DNA from: Paludisphaera borealis
GTDB lineage: Bacteria > Planctomycetota > Planctomycetia > Isosphaerales > Isosphaeraceae
Assembly (NCBI RefSeq): GCF_001956985.1
Contig: NZ_CP019082.1
Span: forward strand, 1,674,001 to 1,738,000
Direction: 5' to 3'
DNA: 64,000 nucleotides
This document shows positions 19,008-28,166 of the stretch, in pieces. The notes under the pieces were generated by a model. That model was not told the DNA's origin. It ran no database searches and was given only the letters and a program-made list of their open reading frames with translations. The first letter of the stretch is position 1. Each line of letters begins with the position of its first letter. The translations under genes and the position numbers were made by a program.

Positions 19008-20198
19008 ATGCCGAAACAGACGGTTCGCGATCTCGACGTGAAGGGCAAGAAAGTCCTCGTCCGGGTCGATTTCAACGTGCCCCAGACCAAGGACGGAGCG
19101 GTCGCCGACGATCGCCGGATCCGGTCGGCCTTGCCCACGCTCAAGGACGTCCTCGACCGCGGCGGCAGCCTGATCCTGGTCAGCCACCTCGGCCGCCCCA
19201 CCGGCGACCCGGCGGCCGACGCTCCGTTCAAGCTCGACACGGTCGCGGCCAAGCTCCAGGAGCTGATCGGCCGACCCGTCGAGAAGGCTGACGACACCGT
19301 CGGACCGAGCGCCAAGAAGCTCGCGGCCGACCTCAAGCCGGGCGGGATTCTGGTCCTTGAGAACGTCCGGTTCAACAAGGGCGAGAAGAAGGGCGACCCC
19401 GCGTTCGCCAAGGAGCTGGCGAGTCTCGCCGACGCCTACGTCAACGACGCGTTCGGCACCTGCCACCGCGACGAAGCCTCTATGGTCGCCGTCCCCGAGC
19501 AGTTCCCTTCCGAGAAGCGCGCGATCGGCTTCCTGGTCGAGAAAGAGCTGAAGATCCTCGACACCCTGCTCAAGAACCCCAAGAGCCCGTACGTCGCCGT
19601 CATGGGCGGGGCCAAGGTCTCCGACAAGATCCTGGTCATGGAGACCCTGCTCAAGAGCGTCGACAAGCTTCTCGTCGGCGGGGCCATGACCTACACGTTC
19701 TTGAAGGCCCAGGGCCACGGGATCGGCAAGAGCCGGGTCGAGGCCGACAAGCTCGACGTCGCCCGCAACCTGCTCGATTCGGCCGGCGGCAAGATCGTCC
19801 TGCCGGTCGACCACCTGATCGCCGACAAGCCCGAGGCCGGCGCCCAGACCAAGGTCGTCGACGGCCCCGAGATTCCCGACGGCTGGTTCGGCATGGACAT
19901 CGGCCCCAAGACGATCGCCCTCTACTCCCAGATCATCCTCGAAGCCGGCACCGTCGTGTGGAACGGCCCGATGGGCATGTTCGAGGTCGAAGCCTTCGCC
20001 AAGGGGACCAAGGCGGTCGCCCTGGCTCTCGCTGAGTCGCCGGGCGTCACCGCCGTCGGCGGCGGCGAATCGGCCGAGGCCGTCGAGAAGTTCGGCTACG
20101 CCGACAAGGTCAGCCACGTCTCCACCGGCGGCGGCGCGTTCCTCGAATCGCTCGAGGGCAAGCAGTTCAACTCCCTCAAGGTCATCCCGGACCGCTGA
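19008..20198 (+). CDS. pgk: Phosphoglycerate kinase
   Basis: 396 residues, the normal length. It transfers phosphate from 1,3-bisphosphoglycerate to ADP. Seen are the N-terminal VLVRVDFNVPQTKDG, the substrate-binding SLILVSHLGRPTG, LENVRFNKGEKKGD, 'DAYVNDAFGTCHRDEASM', 'VAVMGGAKVSDKILV' and the nucleotide-binding C-terminal 'AVGGGESAEAVEKFG...VSTGGGAFLE'. Upstream is gap, so this is a two-step glycolytic locus. A hairpin with a T-run follows the stop. Confidence 0.98.
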   Translation: MPKQTVRDLDVKGKKVLVRVDFNVPQTKDGAVADDRRIRSALPTLKDVLDRGGSLILVSHLGRPTGDPAADAPFKLDTVAAKLQELIGRPVEKADDTVGPSAKKLAADLKPGGILVLENVRFNKGEKKGDPAFAKELASLADAYVNDAFGTCHRDEASMVAVPEQFPSEKRAIGFLVEKELKILDTLLKNPKSPYVAVMGGAKVSDKILVMETLLKSVDKLLVGGAMTYTFLKAQGHGIGKSRVEADKLDVARNLLDSAGGKIVLPVDHLIADKPEAGAQTKVVDGPEIPDGWFGMDIGPKTIALYSQIILEAGTVVWNGPMGMFEVEAFAKGTKAVALALAESPGVTAVGGGESAEAVEKFGYADKVSHVSTGGGAFLESLEGKQFNSLKVIPDR

Positions 20199-20226
20199 GT
20201 CGCTGGGCTCCCCCTTCCGAACGCCA

Positions 20227-20265
20227 ACGCCCCGCCGCCGCCAGCCGGCCGCGGGGCGTGCTTTT
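20227..20265 (+). terminator. Rho-independent terminator after pgk
   Basis: Stem ACGCCCCGC / GCGGGGCGT (20227-20235 with 20251-20259) followed by GCTTTT. It lies 29 nt after pgk and touches the end of the facing lipoprotein gene. Confidence 0.8.
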
Positions 20266-20612
20266 CAACGCACGACGGGGGGAGGCGCGCCGACGAAGAT
20301 CTGCTTGACTTCGCTGTAGAAGCCGACCGGAACGCCGACGAAGGTCGCGGTCGCCGCCTTGACGATCGTGCTGTTGCTGGTTGAATTCTCGTAATATTCC
20401 CGAGGTTTCGAGAACAGCGGGTGGCGGTCGACGTAACTGACCGTCCGGGCCGGCGGCTCCTCGATGATCGTCCTGTCCTCGCCGCCGACGCTCGACGACA
20501 ACGACGGCTCCACCGGCGCCGCAGCCCGGCGCGAGCCGGAAGTCTGACAGCCGGCGACCGCGAGGATCAGGACGCAGCAGAACGCCAGACCCAACCTGTT
20601 TCGCGTGGCCAT
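20265..20612 (-). CDS. Small lipoprotein of unknown function
   Basis: 115 residues. The N-terminus is a lipoprotein signal with lipobox LAVAGC (Cys near residue 21). The mature part is about 94 residues, with an acidic linker, 'YVDRHPLFSKPREYYENSTSN' and a hydrophobic, Gly/Val-rich end 'TATFVGVPVGFYSEVKQIFVG' that could pack against the membrane. ATG 20612 has a GAGGAAA ribosome site; the much longer upstream frame overlaps the CAP-domain gene. It could share a transcript with that gene. Family not recognised. Confidence 0.72.
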   Translation of the reverse strand: MATRNRLGLAFCCVLILAVAGCQTSGSRRAAAPVEPSLSSSVGGEDRTIIEEPPARTVSYVDRHPLFSKPREYYENSTSNSTIVKAATATFVGVPVGFYSEVKQIFVGAPPPVVR

Positions 20613-20716
20613 TTTCCTCGATCCTTCCCACGAATAACTGCGCACCGTCGGGAGATGGCGGCAATGCTCCGTCATTGATCCGGTGAAGCATACACGACGA
20701 ATCGGAGCCGGGCGCG

Positions 20717-21271
20717 TCAGCGCGGCCGGGCGGGAAGTCCGAAATTGACGCACCAGTACGGCGTGCCGTTTTTGGCGGTCGCGTAGCCTATGCCGATCTG
20801 GGTGAAGCTGCCGAGGATGTTCTTCCGATGGGGCCGGCTGTCGAGCCAACCTCGCATGACGTGCTCGGGGGTATAATGACCGTAGGCAATGTTCTCGCCG
20901 CAACGCCGCAGACGATAGCCCTGGTCCTGGACCCGTTCCAGAACCGTCGAGCCGTCGGCACCGGCGTGGGTCATCTTCCGGCGTTCGGCCATCTCCACGG
21001 CGTGCGCCTGGGCGGCGGCCTGGAGCCTCAAGCTGACGGCGAGCGCCGGCAGCTTTTCGACGGCCCGGTGCTTGTTGTGGAGGGCGAGCAAGTCGTCGCG
21101 GACGTCGTCCAGATCAAGCTTCGCCGGTCGGTCGGGCGCGGGCCAATTGGGGTCGGAGGGGGGCGGCTGTTGCGGCGTCCAGAACCCGATCATGGCGCAG
21201 CCGTGGAACACGACCGACATCCCGAGGGACGACGCCAGGGCGGTCCGGCGATTGATCCGGCGTGCGAACAT
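20717..21271 (-). CDS. CAP/SCP-domain protein (YkwD-like)
   Basis: 184 residues. An N-terminal signal-like segment ('RTALASSLGMSVVFHGCAMIGFW') may be a lipoprotein signal with Cys near 25. A Pro-rich linker follows, then a CAP domain: 'LLALHNKHRAVEKLPAL', 'AAQAHAVEMAERRKMTHAG', 'GENIAYGHYTPEHVMRGWLDSRPHRKNILG' and 'YWCVNFG'. The CAP cavity His and Glu residues are present. Bacterial CAP proteins are secreted and their biochemical role is unsettled. ATG 21271 is chosen over a TTG at 21322, which would overlap the divergent exonuclease gene. Confidence 0.87.
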   Translation of the reverse strand: MFARRINRRTALASSLGMSVVFHGCAMIGFWTPQQPPPSDPNWPAPDRPAKLDLDDVRDDLLALHNKHRAVEKLPALAVSLRLQAAAQAHAVEMAERRKMTHAGADGSTVLERVQDQGYRLRRCGENIAYGHYTPEHVMRGWLDSRPHRKNILGSFTQIGIGYATAKNGTPYWCVNFGLPARPR

Positions 21272-21312
21272 GATCCTATCGTCGTCTCGCGGCTGCTGGA
21301 GAGATGAGACGG

Positions 21313-22119
21313 ATGCCGACAACCGACCAGTATATCGCGTTCGACCTGGAGACCACCGGCCTGAACGTGGAATTCGACCGAGTCATCGAGATCGGCGCCG
21401 TGCGGTTCGACGCCCAAGGCCGTGAGCTTGACCGCTTCGAGCAGTTGATCAACCCGCAACGCCCGACTTCGCCCGGCGCGCAGGCGGTCAACGGCATCCG
21501 CGATTCGGAACTCGCCCGGGCACCGATCGCCTCGGACGTCTTGCCCAGATTTCTTGCATTCGTCCTAACCGTGCCTGGAGCCCCGCTCGTCGCCCACAAC
21601 GCGGGCTTCGACGCCAAGTTTCTGGGACGGGAACTCGGCCGCGCGGGAATGCCGACGCCCGCCTGCCTGGTCCACGATACTCTGGCCCTCTCGCGACGCC
21701 GGTTGCCGGCGCTGCCCAGCCACCGCCTCGACCGCCTCATCGATCACTTCCGGCTCGGTTCGGAAGTCAGTCACCGAGCGCTCGGCGACGCCCTGGTCGT
21801 CAAGGACGTCTGGCTCCGACTCGACGGCCCGAACGCGCCGCCCGGAATGCTGGTCTCATATCCAGTCCACGATCCATCCGTTGCGGCCCAGCCGCCCCGA
21901 GGCTGGGAGAGCCTCGACCGGGTGGCCCGCGAGGGGGGACGGGTCTGGATCGTTTACGAAGGCGGGACGCGCGGCGCGGACCGTCGCGAGATCAGCCCCC
22001 GCCGGTTCACCCAGAAGGGGGGCGTGGCGTACGTCGTGGCGTTCTGCCATGTCGGCTCGCGCGAGAAGTTCTTCAGGCTCGATCGGATTCGCGAGTACGA
22101 GGCTGTCGCCGCGCCCTGA
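21313..22119 (+). CDS. DnaQ-like 3'-5' exonuclease
   Basis: 268 residues. The first ~175 form a DEDDh exonuclease domain like the epsilon subunit of DNA polymerase III: ExoI FDLETTGL (Asp11, Glu13), ExoII 'VAHNAGFDAKFLG' and ExoIII 'SHRALGDALV'. The C-terminal ~85 residues carry no polymerase or UvrC domain but read like a small WYL/ 'IVYEGG..GADRREISPRRF' beta domain that may bind nucleic acid or a ligand. ATG 21313 has GGAGAG 9 nt upstream; ATG 21304 directly abuts that site and is less likely. Substrate may be DNA or RNA. Confidence 0.85.
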   Translation: MPTTDQYIAFDLETTGLNVEFDRVIEIGAVRFDAQGRELDRFEQLINPQRPTSPGAQAVNGIRDSELARAPIASDVLPRFLAFVLTVPGAPLVAHNAGFDAKFLGRELGRAGMPTPACLVHDTLALSRRRLPALPSHRLDRLIDHFRLGSEVSHRALGDALVVKDVWLRLDGPNAPPGMLVSYPVHDPSVAAQPPRGWESLDRVAREGGRVWIVYEGGTRGADRREISPRRFTQKGGVAYVVAFCHVGSREKFFRLDRIREYEAVAAP

Positions 22120-22202
22120 ACGCTCGTCGGGATATTGCTGACGAACCCCTGAACCGATACATTGTAAGAACCCGCTCAGTCGACTTTTGCCGAGGTTGAA
22201 TC

Positions 22203-22796
22203 ATGCTCAAGGCCATCGCCCTCATTGCCGTCACGGTCGTTTACCGGCTTATCCCCCACCCGTGGAATCTCGTTCCCATGGGCGCGGTCTCGCTTTACGC
22301 CGGCGCCAAGCTTCCGCTGCGGTGGGCGTGGGCCGTGCCCATCTCCGCGCTCGTGATCTCCGATATGCTGATGGACTTCGGCGTAGGCGGCGCTTTTTTT
22401 GCGATCAACCGGGTCGCCGAGTACCATATCTACTCCCGCATCGCCGTTTACGGCGCGTTTGCGTTGACGACCCTGATCGGACCGCTGGCCAACCGCCCGA
22501 AGGTCGGCCCGGCGCTCTTGCCGGTCTTGTCGCTCGCGGCGTCCGGCCTGCTGTTCCTCACCAGCAACTTCGCGGTTTGGGCCGAGGGGCTGCTCTACCC
22601 GATGAACCTGTCGGGCCTGCTGGCCTGCTACGTCGCCGCCATCCCGTTCTTCGACAAGACCCTCCTGGCCGACTTGATCGGCACGGCGGTTCTGTTCAGC
22701 CTCGGCGCTCTGGTCAGCCACGTCTACACGCTCGTGGCGGCCCGCCGCTACAGCCTGGCCGACGTCGCGACCGTGGACGACTCGGTCCGCTCTTGA
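22203..22796 (+). CDS. DUF6580-type membrane protein
   Basis: 197 residues with about five to six membrane helices. It matches the DUF6580 family: 'RLIPHPWNLVPMGAVSLYAGA' near 15-35, a short 'SDMLMDFG' acidic turn, and 'LLFLTSNFAVWAEGLLYP' near 120-137. The architecture resembles small-molecule uptake S-components, but no substrate is known. It ends about 20 nt before the likely start of mfnB, so the two are probably co-transcribed. Confidence 0.78.
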   Translation: MLKAIALIAVTVVYRLIPHPWNLVPMGAVSLYAGAKLPLRWAWAVPISALVISDMLMDFGVGGAFFAINRVAEYHIYSRIAVYGAFALTTLIGPLANRPKVGPALLPVLSLAASGLLFLTSNFAVWAEGLLYPMNLSGLLACYVAAIPFFDKTLLADLIGTAVLFSLGALVSHVYTLVAARRYSLADVATVDDSVRS

Positions 22797-22816
22797 ATTC
22801 CCTGGCGAGAGAGCGA

Positions 22817-23536
22817 GTGTCGATCCCCGTGGCGGAATTGCTGGTAAGCGTCCGGTCGGCCGATGAAGCGAAAAAAGCCGCGGCCGCCGGCGCCTTGGTG
22901 ATCGACGTCAAGGAGCCCGACGAGGGCTCGCTGGGCCGGGCCGCCGTGGCGATCTGGCGCGACGTGCGCCGGTTCGTTCCCGCTCACATCCCCATGAGCG
23001 TCGCGCTCGGGGAGTTGACCGAGTGGCAAGTCGGCCAAGGCCCGGCGCTCCCTCTCGGAGCGTTCGACGGCGTGGCCTATTGCAAGCTCGGCCTGGCTCA
23101 CGCCGGGCCGGACTGGCGCGACGACTGGCGGGCGCTTCGGGATCGCATCCCGACGCGTCGATGCCGCTGGATCGCCGTGGTCTACGCCGACTGGGAGACG
23201 GCCGGGGCGCCCAGCCCCGACGAGATTCTGGACCTCGCCATCGCCACGCCCGCCATCGTCGGCGTTCTGGTCGACACGTTCGACAAGTCGCAATCGGCGC
23301 GGCTTGACGACTCCGGTTGGCTGCCGTGGGCGCAGCGCGTGAGGGCGGCGCACCTGAAGCTCGCGATCGCGGGGGGACTGACTCCCGAGACGATCAAGAA
23401 TCTCGCCGCGCTCGAACCGGACCTGATCGCGGTGCGGGGCGCGGCGTGCGAGTACGGGGATCGTCGTGGGGATATCGACGAGCGTCGAGTCTCGGAACTC
23501 GCCGCGATCGTGCGAGGGTTGTTCGTGCCGTCATGA
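22817..23536 (+). CDS. mfnB: (5-formylfuran-3-yl)methyl phosphate synthase (MfnB family)
   Basis: 239 residues. TIM-barrel lyase of the MfnB (DUF556) family, which makes a furan phosphate from two glyceraldehyde-3-phosphate molecules in the route to methanofuran-type C1 carriers. Seen are 'ELLVSVRSADEAKKAAAAGA' at the start, 'VIDVKEPDEGSLGR' with the first catalytic Lys, and 'HLKLAIAGGLTPETIKN' with the second Lys. Planctomycetes carry tetrahydromethanopterin-linked C1 genes, which fits. The start is uncertain: GTG 22817 matches the family length; GTG 22829 and TTG 22793 are alternatives. Its stop overlaps that of the convergent ALDH gene by 6 nt. Confidence 0.82.
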   Translation: MSIPVAELLVSVRSADEAKKAAAAGALVIDVKEPDEGSLGRAAVAIWRDVRRFVPAHIPMSVALGELTEWQVGQGPALPLGAFDGVAYCKLGLAHAGPDWRDDWRALRDRIPTRRCRWIAVVYADWETAGAPSPDEILDLAIATPAIVGVLVDTFDKSQSARLDDSGWLPWAQRVRAAHLKLAIAGGLTPETIKNLAALEPDLIAVRGAACEYGDRRGDIDERRVSELAAIVRGLFVPS

Positions 23537-25057
23537 GGATTCGACGTCGAACCGGACCCCCTGGGCGAGCGGGATCTGGTCGCCGTAGTTGATCGTGCAG
23601 GTCTGCCGCCGCATGTAGGCCTTCCACGAGTCGGACCCGGCCTCGCGACCGCCGCCGGTGGCCTTCTCGCCGCCGAACGCGCCGCCGATCTCGGCGCCCG
23701 AGGTGCCGATGTTGACGTTGGCGATGCCGCAGTCGGACCCAGCGGCCGACAGGAACCGCTCGGCTTCGACGAGGTCGCGCGTGAATATCGCCGACGTCAG
23801 CCCCTGCTCGACCTCGTTCTGGATCGCAACCGCCTCCTCGAACTCGCGGTAAGTGATCACGTAAAGGATCGGTGCGAAGGTCTCCTCGCCGACGATCGGC
23901 ATGCCGCGCAGCACTCGCACCAATGCGGGCTCGATGAAGCACCCCGGCCGATCGAGCCGCTTGCCGCCGCAAACGACCGTGCCTCCCTGAGCCTCGGCTT
24001 GCCGGAGCGCCGATTGCATCGCCTCCACGGCTTGCTCGTGGATCAGCGGGCCGACGAGGACGCCGCCTTGCCAGGGGTCGCCGATCGACAGCGACCTGTA
24101 GGCTTTCGCGAGCCGTTCGATCACCTGTTCATGGAGCGACTCGTGGACGATCAGCCGGCGGGCCGTCGTGCAGCGCTGGCCGGCGGTGCCGACGGCTGCG
24201 AAGACGACGCCGCGGATCGCCATGTCCAGGTCAGCGCTTGGGGCGACGATCACGGAGTTGTTGCCGCCGAGTTCCAGGATCGTCCGTCCCAGCCGCCTCC
24301 CGACGACCTCGGCGACGTGGTAGCCCATCCGACAGCTTCCCGTGGCCGAGATCAGTGGCAGTCGGGCGTCGGTCAGCATCCGCTCGCCGACCTCCTCCGT
24401 CGACCCGATGCAGAGCCCGAAGACGCCGGGGAAGCCCTCCGCCTCGGCGGTCCGGCCGACGATTCGTTGGACGGCCAGGGCGGTCAGGGGGGCGAGCGGC
24501 GACGGCTTCCAGACGACGGTGTCGCCGCAGACGGCCGCGACCATTGCGTTCCAGGCCCAGACGGCGGCGGGGAAGTTGAAGGCGGTGATGACGCCGATCG
24601 GCCCCAGCGGGTGCCATTGCTCGATCATCCGGTGCCGGGGCCGCTCGCTGGCGATCGTCAGGCCGTAAAGCTGACGCGACAACCCGACGGCGAAGTCGCA
24701 CATGTCGATCATTTCCTGGACCTCGCCCTCCCCCTCCGAGCGGATCTTCCCCGTCTCAAGGGTGATGAGCAGGCCCAGGTCGGGCTTGTGCTCGCGGAGC
24801 GCCTGGCCGATCCGCCGGACGACTTCGCCGCGTCTCGGCGCCGGGGTCGTCCGCCAGTTCGCGAACGCGGCGACGGCGTGGTCGACGACTTCGTCGTAAT
24901 CGGCCCGTCCCGCGAGCTTCACCCGCGCCAGCGGCCGGCCGGTCGCCGGGTTGATCGATTCCTGCTCCTCGGTCCCCGGGTGATCGATCCAGCGCTCGTG
25001 ACAGGCGCCCGGGTTCACCGGCTCGACGCCGAGTCGCTTCAGGAGGTCGTCGAACAT
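23531..25057 (-). CDS. Aldehyde dehydrogenase, ALDH7 family (probable alpha-aminoadipic semialdehyde dehydrogenase)
   Basis: 508 residues, the length of ALDH7 enzymes. Full ALDH motifs: ITAFNFPAAVWAWN, LELGGNN (Glu262), GQRCTTARR (catalytic Cys296) and GEETFAPILYV. The C-terminal 'GGGREAGSDSWKAYMRRQT' block with 'CTINYGD' after it is diagnostic of the antiquitin/AASADH subfamily, which oxidises alpha-aminoadipic semialdehyde (or piperideine-6-carboxylate) in lysine breakdown. No other lysine-catabolic gene is nearby, so it may act as a general aldehyde detoxifier. It is convergent with mfnB. Confidence 0.92.
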   Translation of the reverse strand: MFDDLLKRLGVEPVNPGACHERWIDHPGTEEQESINPATGRPLARVKLAGRADYDEVVDHAVAAFANWRTTPAPRRGEVVRRIGQALREHKPDLGLLITLETGKIRSEGEGEVQEMIDMCDFAVGLSRQLYGLTIASERPRHRMIEQWHPLGPIGVITAFNFPAAVWAWNAMVAAVCGDTVVWKPSPLAPLTALAVQRIVGRTAEAEGFPGVFGLCIGSTEEVGERMLTDARLPLISATGSCRMGYHVAEVVGRRLGRTILELGGNNSVIVAPSADLDMAIRGVVFAAVGTAGQRCTTARRLIVHESLHEQVIERLAKAYRSLSIGDPWQGGVLVGPLIHEQAVEAMQSALRQAEAQGGTVVCGGKRLDRPGCFIEPALVRVLRGMPIVGEETFAPILYVITYREFEEAVAIQNEVEQGLTSAIFTRDLVEAERFLSAAGSDCGIANVNIGTSGAEIGGAFGGEKATGGGREAGSDSWKAYMRRQTCTINYGDQIPLAQGVRFDVESS

Positions 25058-25192
25058 CGTGCGTCACTCCTCGTTCCTGGGGCGGGACGGATACCTCTCT
25101 CTCCATTTTAATGCGAGACGGCCGCCGAGCGGATAAAATGCGTCGGCAGGCTCTTTGCGAAACAGCCGAACGACTCGCGATAAGGTTCCCTC

Positions 25193-26470
25193 GTGCCACA
25201 TCCTCGCAGCAGCGTCCTCCCGAACGAACGACGGCTTCGGCTGGCCCGCCGGTTCAAGCTGGCGATCTTGACGATCACCGCTTCCATCGTCGTCGGCTTG
25301 CTGAGCGGCACGACCGTCGGCCGGCACGCTGCGCACTGGGCGTGGACGCGGCCGAGATGGGCGCTCCTTCACGCCGTCGGACGATCGATCGACCGATCGG
25401 AGATCGACGCCGACTGGCGGCACAGGCGGCTCTACGACATCAAGCAGGCGCGCGGCAAGCTGAAAGACGCCTACGACCAGTACGACCCGAAGATGAAGGG
25501 CCTACTCGACTACGCGGGACTCGACCCCGCGCACGCCCTGCTCCGCTGGGGGAATTTCGACAAGACGCTGCTGCTCCCCTCGACCGTCTTCGAGCCCGAC
25601 GATTCGGGCCGGTCGTACCGCTTCCGGCCGTCGTTGCGGTCGATCTGGGTTCGCAACCTGAAGCTGAAGGGGGGCATCCTGGCATACTTCGCGATCCCCG
25701 ACGGCCCGCGGTTCGACGAGGTCGTCGAAGGCACCGGCGCGGTGGTCGTGAAGGAGTCGTTGCAGACGACGAACTCGTGGGGTCTGCGCGGCGGCGAGCC
25801 CGACGTCGGGGCCGCGATGCGCGGGATCGTGCTCGGCGATTCGTACATGCAGGGCCTGTTCGTCGGCGACGACGAGACCCCCAGCGAGTGCCTCAAGCGG
25901 TTTCTCAAGGAACGCTTCAAGACGACCATCGAGGTTCTTAACACGGGGCACCTCGGCTACTCGCCCGAGCAGGAGTATTACACGCTGATTGAGTACGCCG
26001 ATCGGATCAAGCCGCAATTCGTGATCCTGAGCCTGTTCGCCAACGATTTCGGCGACCTGTTCGAGGTCCTCGAAGGACGTGGCGACTGGGAGGAGAACCG
26101 CTACTGGATCGGCATGATCGACGCCTTCTGCAAGGCGCGTGGCATCCCCTGCCTCGCCGTCCCCGCCCCCTGGGTCAACCAGATCGAAGGCCCGCGCCAC
26201 GCTGGACATTATCCCGGCGGGATCTCGAACATCCTCGAAGCCGGCGGCATGTCCTACTTCGATCCCATCGAAGAGTTTTCCGAAGAGACCGACAAGCTCG
26301 CCCTCAAGGCCGCCGCCGCAGGCAACCCCACCACCCCAAACCCTCTCTTCAACGGCCACCTCGGCGACGGCCACTTCTCCCCCCCCGGCTGCCGCCTCTG
26401 GGGCGACAGCGTCGGCCGCCGCCTGGCTCTGATCCTCGAACGACGGCGGGTTGAGGGCGGTTCTCGCTAA
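25193..26470 (+). CDS. SGNH/GDSL hydrolase-like protein, membrane-anchored
   Basis: 425 residues. An N-terminal membrane anchor (about 22-42) is followed by a ~165-residue helical region with no motif I know, then an SGNH fold: block I VLGDSYMQG (Ser217), block II 'NTGHLGYSPEQEYYTL', block III 'SLFANDFGD' (Asn284) and block V 'DGHFSPPGC' (Asp392, His394). The catalytic Ser and His are present, so it is a plausible esterase or O-acetyl-modifying enzyme acting outside the cytoplasm, like SGNH partners of polysaccharide acetylation. GTG 25193 has AAGG upstream. No acyltransferase lies next to it. Confidence 0.8.
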   Translation: MPHPRSSVLPNERRLRLARRFKLAILTITASIVVGLLSGTTVGRHAAHWAWTRPRWALLHAVGRSIDRSEIDADWRHRRLYDIKQARGKLKDAYDQYDPKMKGLLDYAGLDPAHALLRWGNFDKTLLLPSTVFEPDDSGRSYRFRPSLRSIWVRNLKLKGGILAYFAIPDGPRFDEVVEGTGAVVVKESLQTTNSWGLRGGEPDVGAAMRGIVLGDSYMQGLFVGDDETPSECLKRFLKERFKTTIEVLNTGHLGYSPEQEYYTLIEYADRIKPQFVILSLFANDFGDLFEVLEGRGDWEENRYWIGMIDAFCKARGIPCLAVPAPWVNQIEGPRHAGHYPGGISNILEAGGMSYFDPIEEFSEETDKLALKAAAAGNPTTPNPLFNGHLGDGHFSPPGCRLWGDSVGRRLALILERRRVEGGSR

Positions 26471-26699
26471 CGCGGTTTTCCTTTGAGTTGCAGGCAATAA
26501 TCGAAATAGGCTGTTGCGAACATGCCTTCTCCCCTTGCGGGAGAAGGTGGCCGAAGGCCGGATGAGGGGGGAGTCATAGGGATTCGTCGGACGCCGCGGC
26601 GATCGAACACCCCTCATCCGCCCCTGCGGGGCACCTTCTCCCGCAAGGGGAGAAGGGAATTCGGACACGGCGTGTGTACAACTCAAACGCAAACCGCTC
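26470..26699. mobile_element. MITE-like element, non-coding
   Basis: About 230 nt. The outer ends are imperfect terminal inverted repeats: 'GCGGTTTTCCTTTGAGTTG' near 26473-26491 and the complement of 'CAACTCAAACGCAAACCGC' near 26676-26694. Inside lies a second inverted repeat whose 24-nt perfect arms (26526-26549 and 26632-26655) read CTTCTCCCCTTGCGGGAGAA onward, with a nested 'CCGGATGAGGGG / CCCCTCATCCG' pair. The inner motif resembles REP-type sequences seen in many bacteria. It holds no transposase. A related end is at about 41150-41182. Confidence 0.65.
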
Positions 26700-27055
26700 T
26701 ATATCCCACGACCACCCATTATTTGCCAGCAATACTTTGATTCTTCGGCGTCGACCGCATCGAAGTAGCCTTTGCCGGTCGTAGGCGTCCCTCCTGTGTT
26801 CCTGGCCTCTTCTTGGTTCAAGGGTCGCCAGTCGACACAGCGATGAAAGCCATCATGAACGACTATATGAAGCGGTAACTTTTGAAGAACCTCCTTCTGC
26901 AACTCAAAAAGGCTCTCCCTGTTCGCCCCGCCTTGCATCGCCGGAAACCGCAGTTGAACCGGATCATCTTCCCAGCCGCAAACAGGGCAAATTTCGTAAC
27001 ACCCTGATGGTTCATCGAAGACCTCGAACCCGCAGGCAGGACACGGATGCGGCAT
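26699..27055 (-). CDS. CPCC-family cysteine-rich protein
   Basis: 118 residues. The N-terminus has two cysteine pairs, 'CPACGFEVFDEPSGCYEICPVCGWEDD', in the layout of the small CPCC zinc-ribbon family, followed by the family's 'VQLRFPAMQGGANRESL' segment. It probably binds one zinc ion; the role of the family is unknown. ATG 27055 is chosen over a TTG at 27070 and has GAGGAAAG upstream. It starts 15 nt after the YjbQ stop, so the two form an operon. The MITE-like element abuts its 3' end. Confidence 0.82.
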   Translation of the reverse strand: MPHPCPACGFEVFDEPSGCYEICPVCGWEDDPVQLRFPAMQGGANRESLFELQKEVLQKLPLHIVVHDGFHRCVDWRPLNQEEARNTGGTPTTGKGYFDAVDAEESKYCWQIMGGRGI

Positions 27056-27070
27056 GTACGCTTTCCTCAA

Positions 27071-27493
<423 letters not shown>

Positions 27494-28166
27494 GGAGCGG
27501 CTTTCCTCGAAGAAATGGAGACGGGGACGACCTCCATGTCGTCCACCGGCGAACCTCGGCATGAGGTCGCGCCGGTCCCCTCTCCTGATCAACGACCCCA
27601 GGATCAGGAGAGAAGGGCCGTACTCGGGTACGCATCAATGTTCGCTAGTCTTTGGTGCTCGCGTTCGCTCCTTGCCTGAACGGGTGAGTCGTCACTTCGA
27701 CTTGTGAAAATCAAGCCAAAGCGTGCGTCGTGTTCGGGGCTGGAATCGACAGTCGCCGTATCAATGATACGACGGGGCGCGACGCCCGAACCGGATCGAA
27801 TCGATCCTGGCGCGGGAATCTCAACGTGCGAGTCGGGCTGTGTCGGTCGATGCGGATTTCGGGGTGGGCGAAGGGGCCGGCGCGCCGCGCCTGATCGAAG
27901 TCGGCGCGGGGGTCGCTTCGCCTACGAGAGCAACAGATGACCCGGGAGTAAGGCTGTTGTCAAGGATGCAGCGACTCGAGGGCGGTCCCACGTAATGAAC
28001 ACGCCGACACGACTTCAGCGGGTAAATGAGGTTCGTCCAAGACGTTGTGATCCGGGCGGAAAAAATGCAAAGAACGAAGAATCCGTGAAACGTGTGCCGG
28101 CCCGGCCCGGGAACGAATCCCCGGACGCGGGCCGGTCGGTTGGTCAGTCGGACCAAAGCGGTCGCG
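27494..28166. other. Long intergenic region, no gene seen
   Basis: 673 nt between the YjbQ gene and the 3' end of the SbtA-like gene, both leftward. Apart from the hairpin at 28097-28135 and a palindromic GTATCAATGATAC near 27758-27770, I find nothing coding: open frames on both strands are short, Arg-rich and without ribosome sites. Confidence 0.5.
28097..28135 (-). terminator. Hairpin after the SbtA-like gene
   Basis: Read leftward, CCGGCCCGCGTCCGGGG pairs imperfectly with CCCGGGCCGGGCCGG across a 7-nt loop, about 30 nt after the stop codon. Very GC-rich, no T-tract. Confidence 0.5.
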
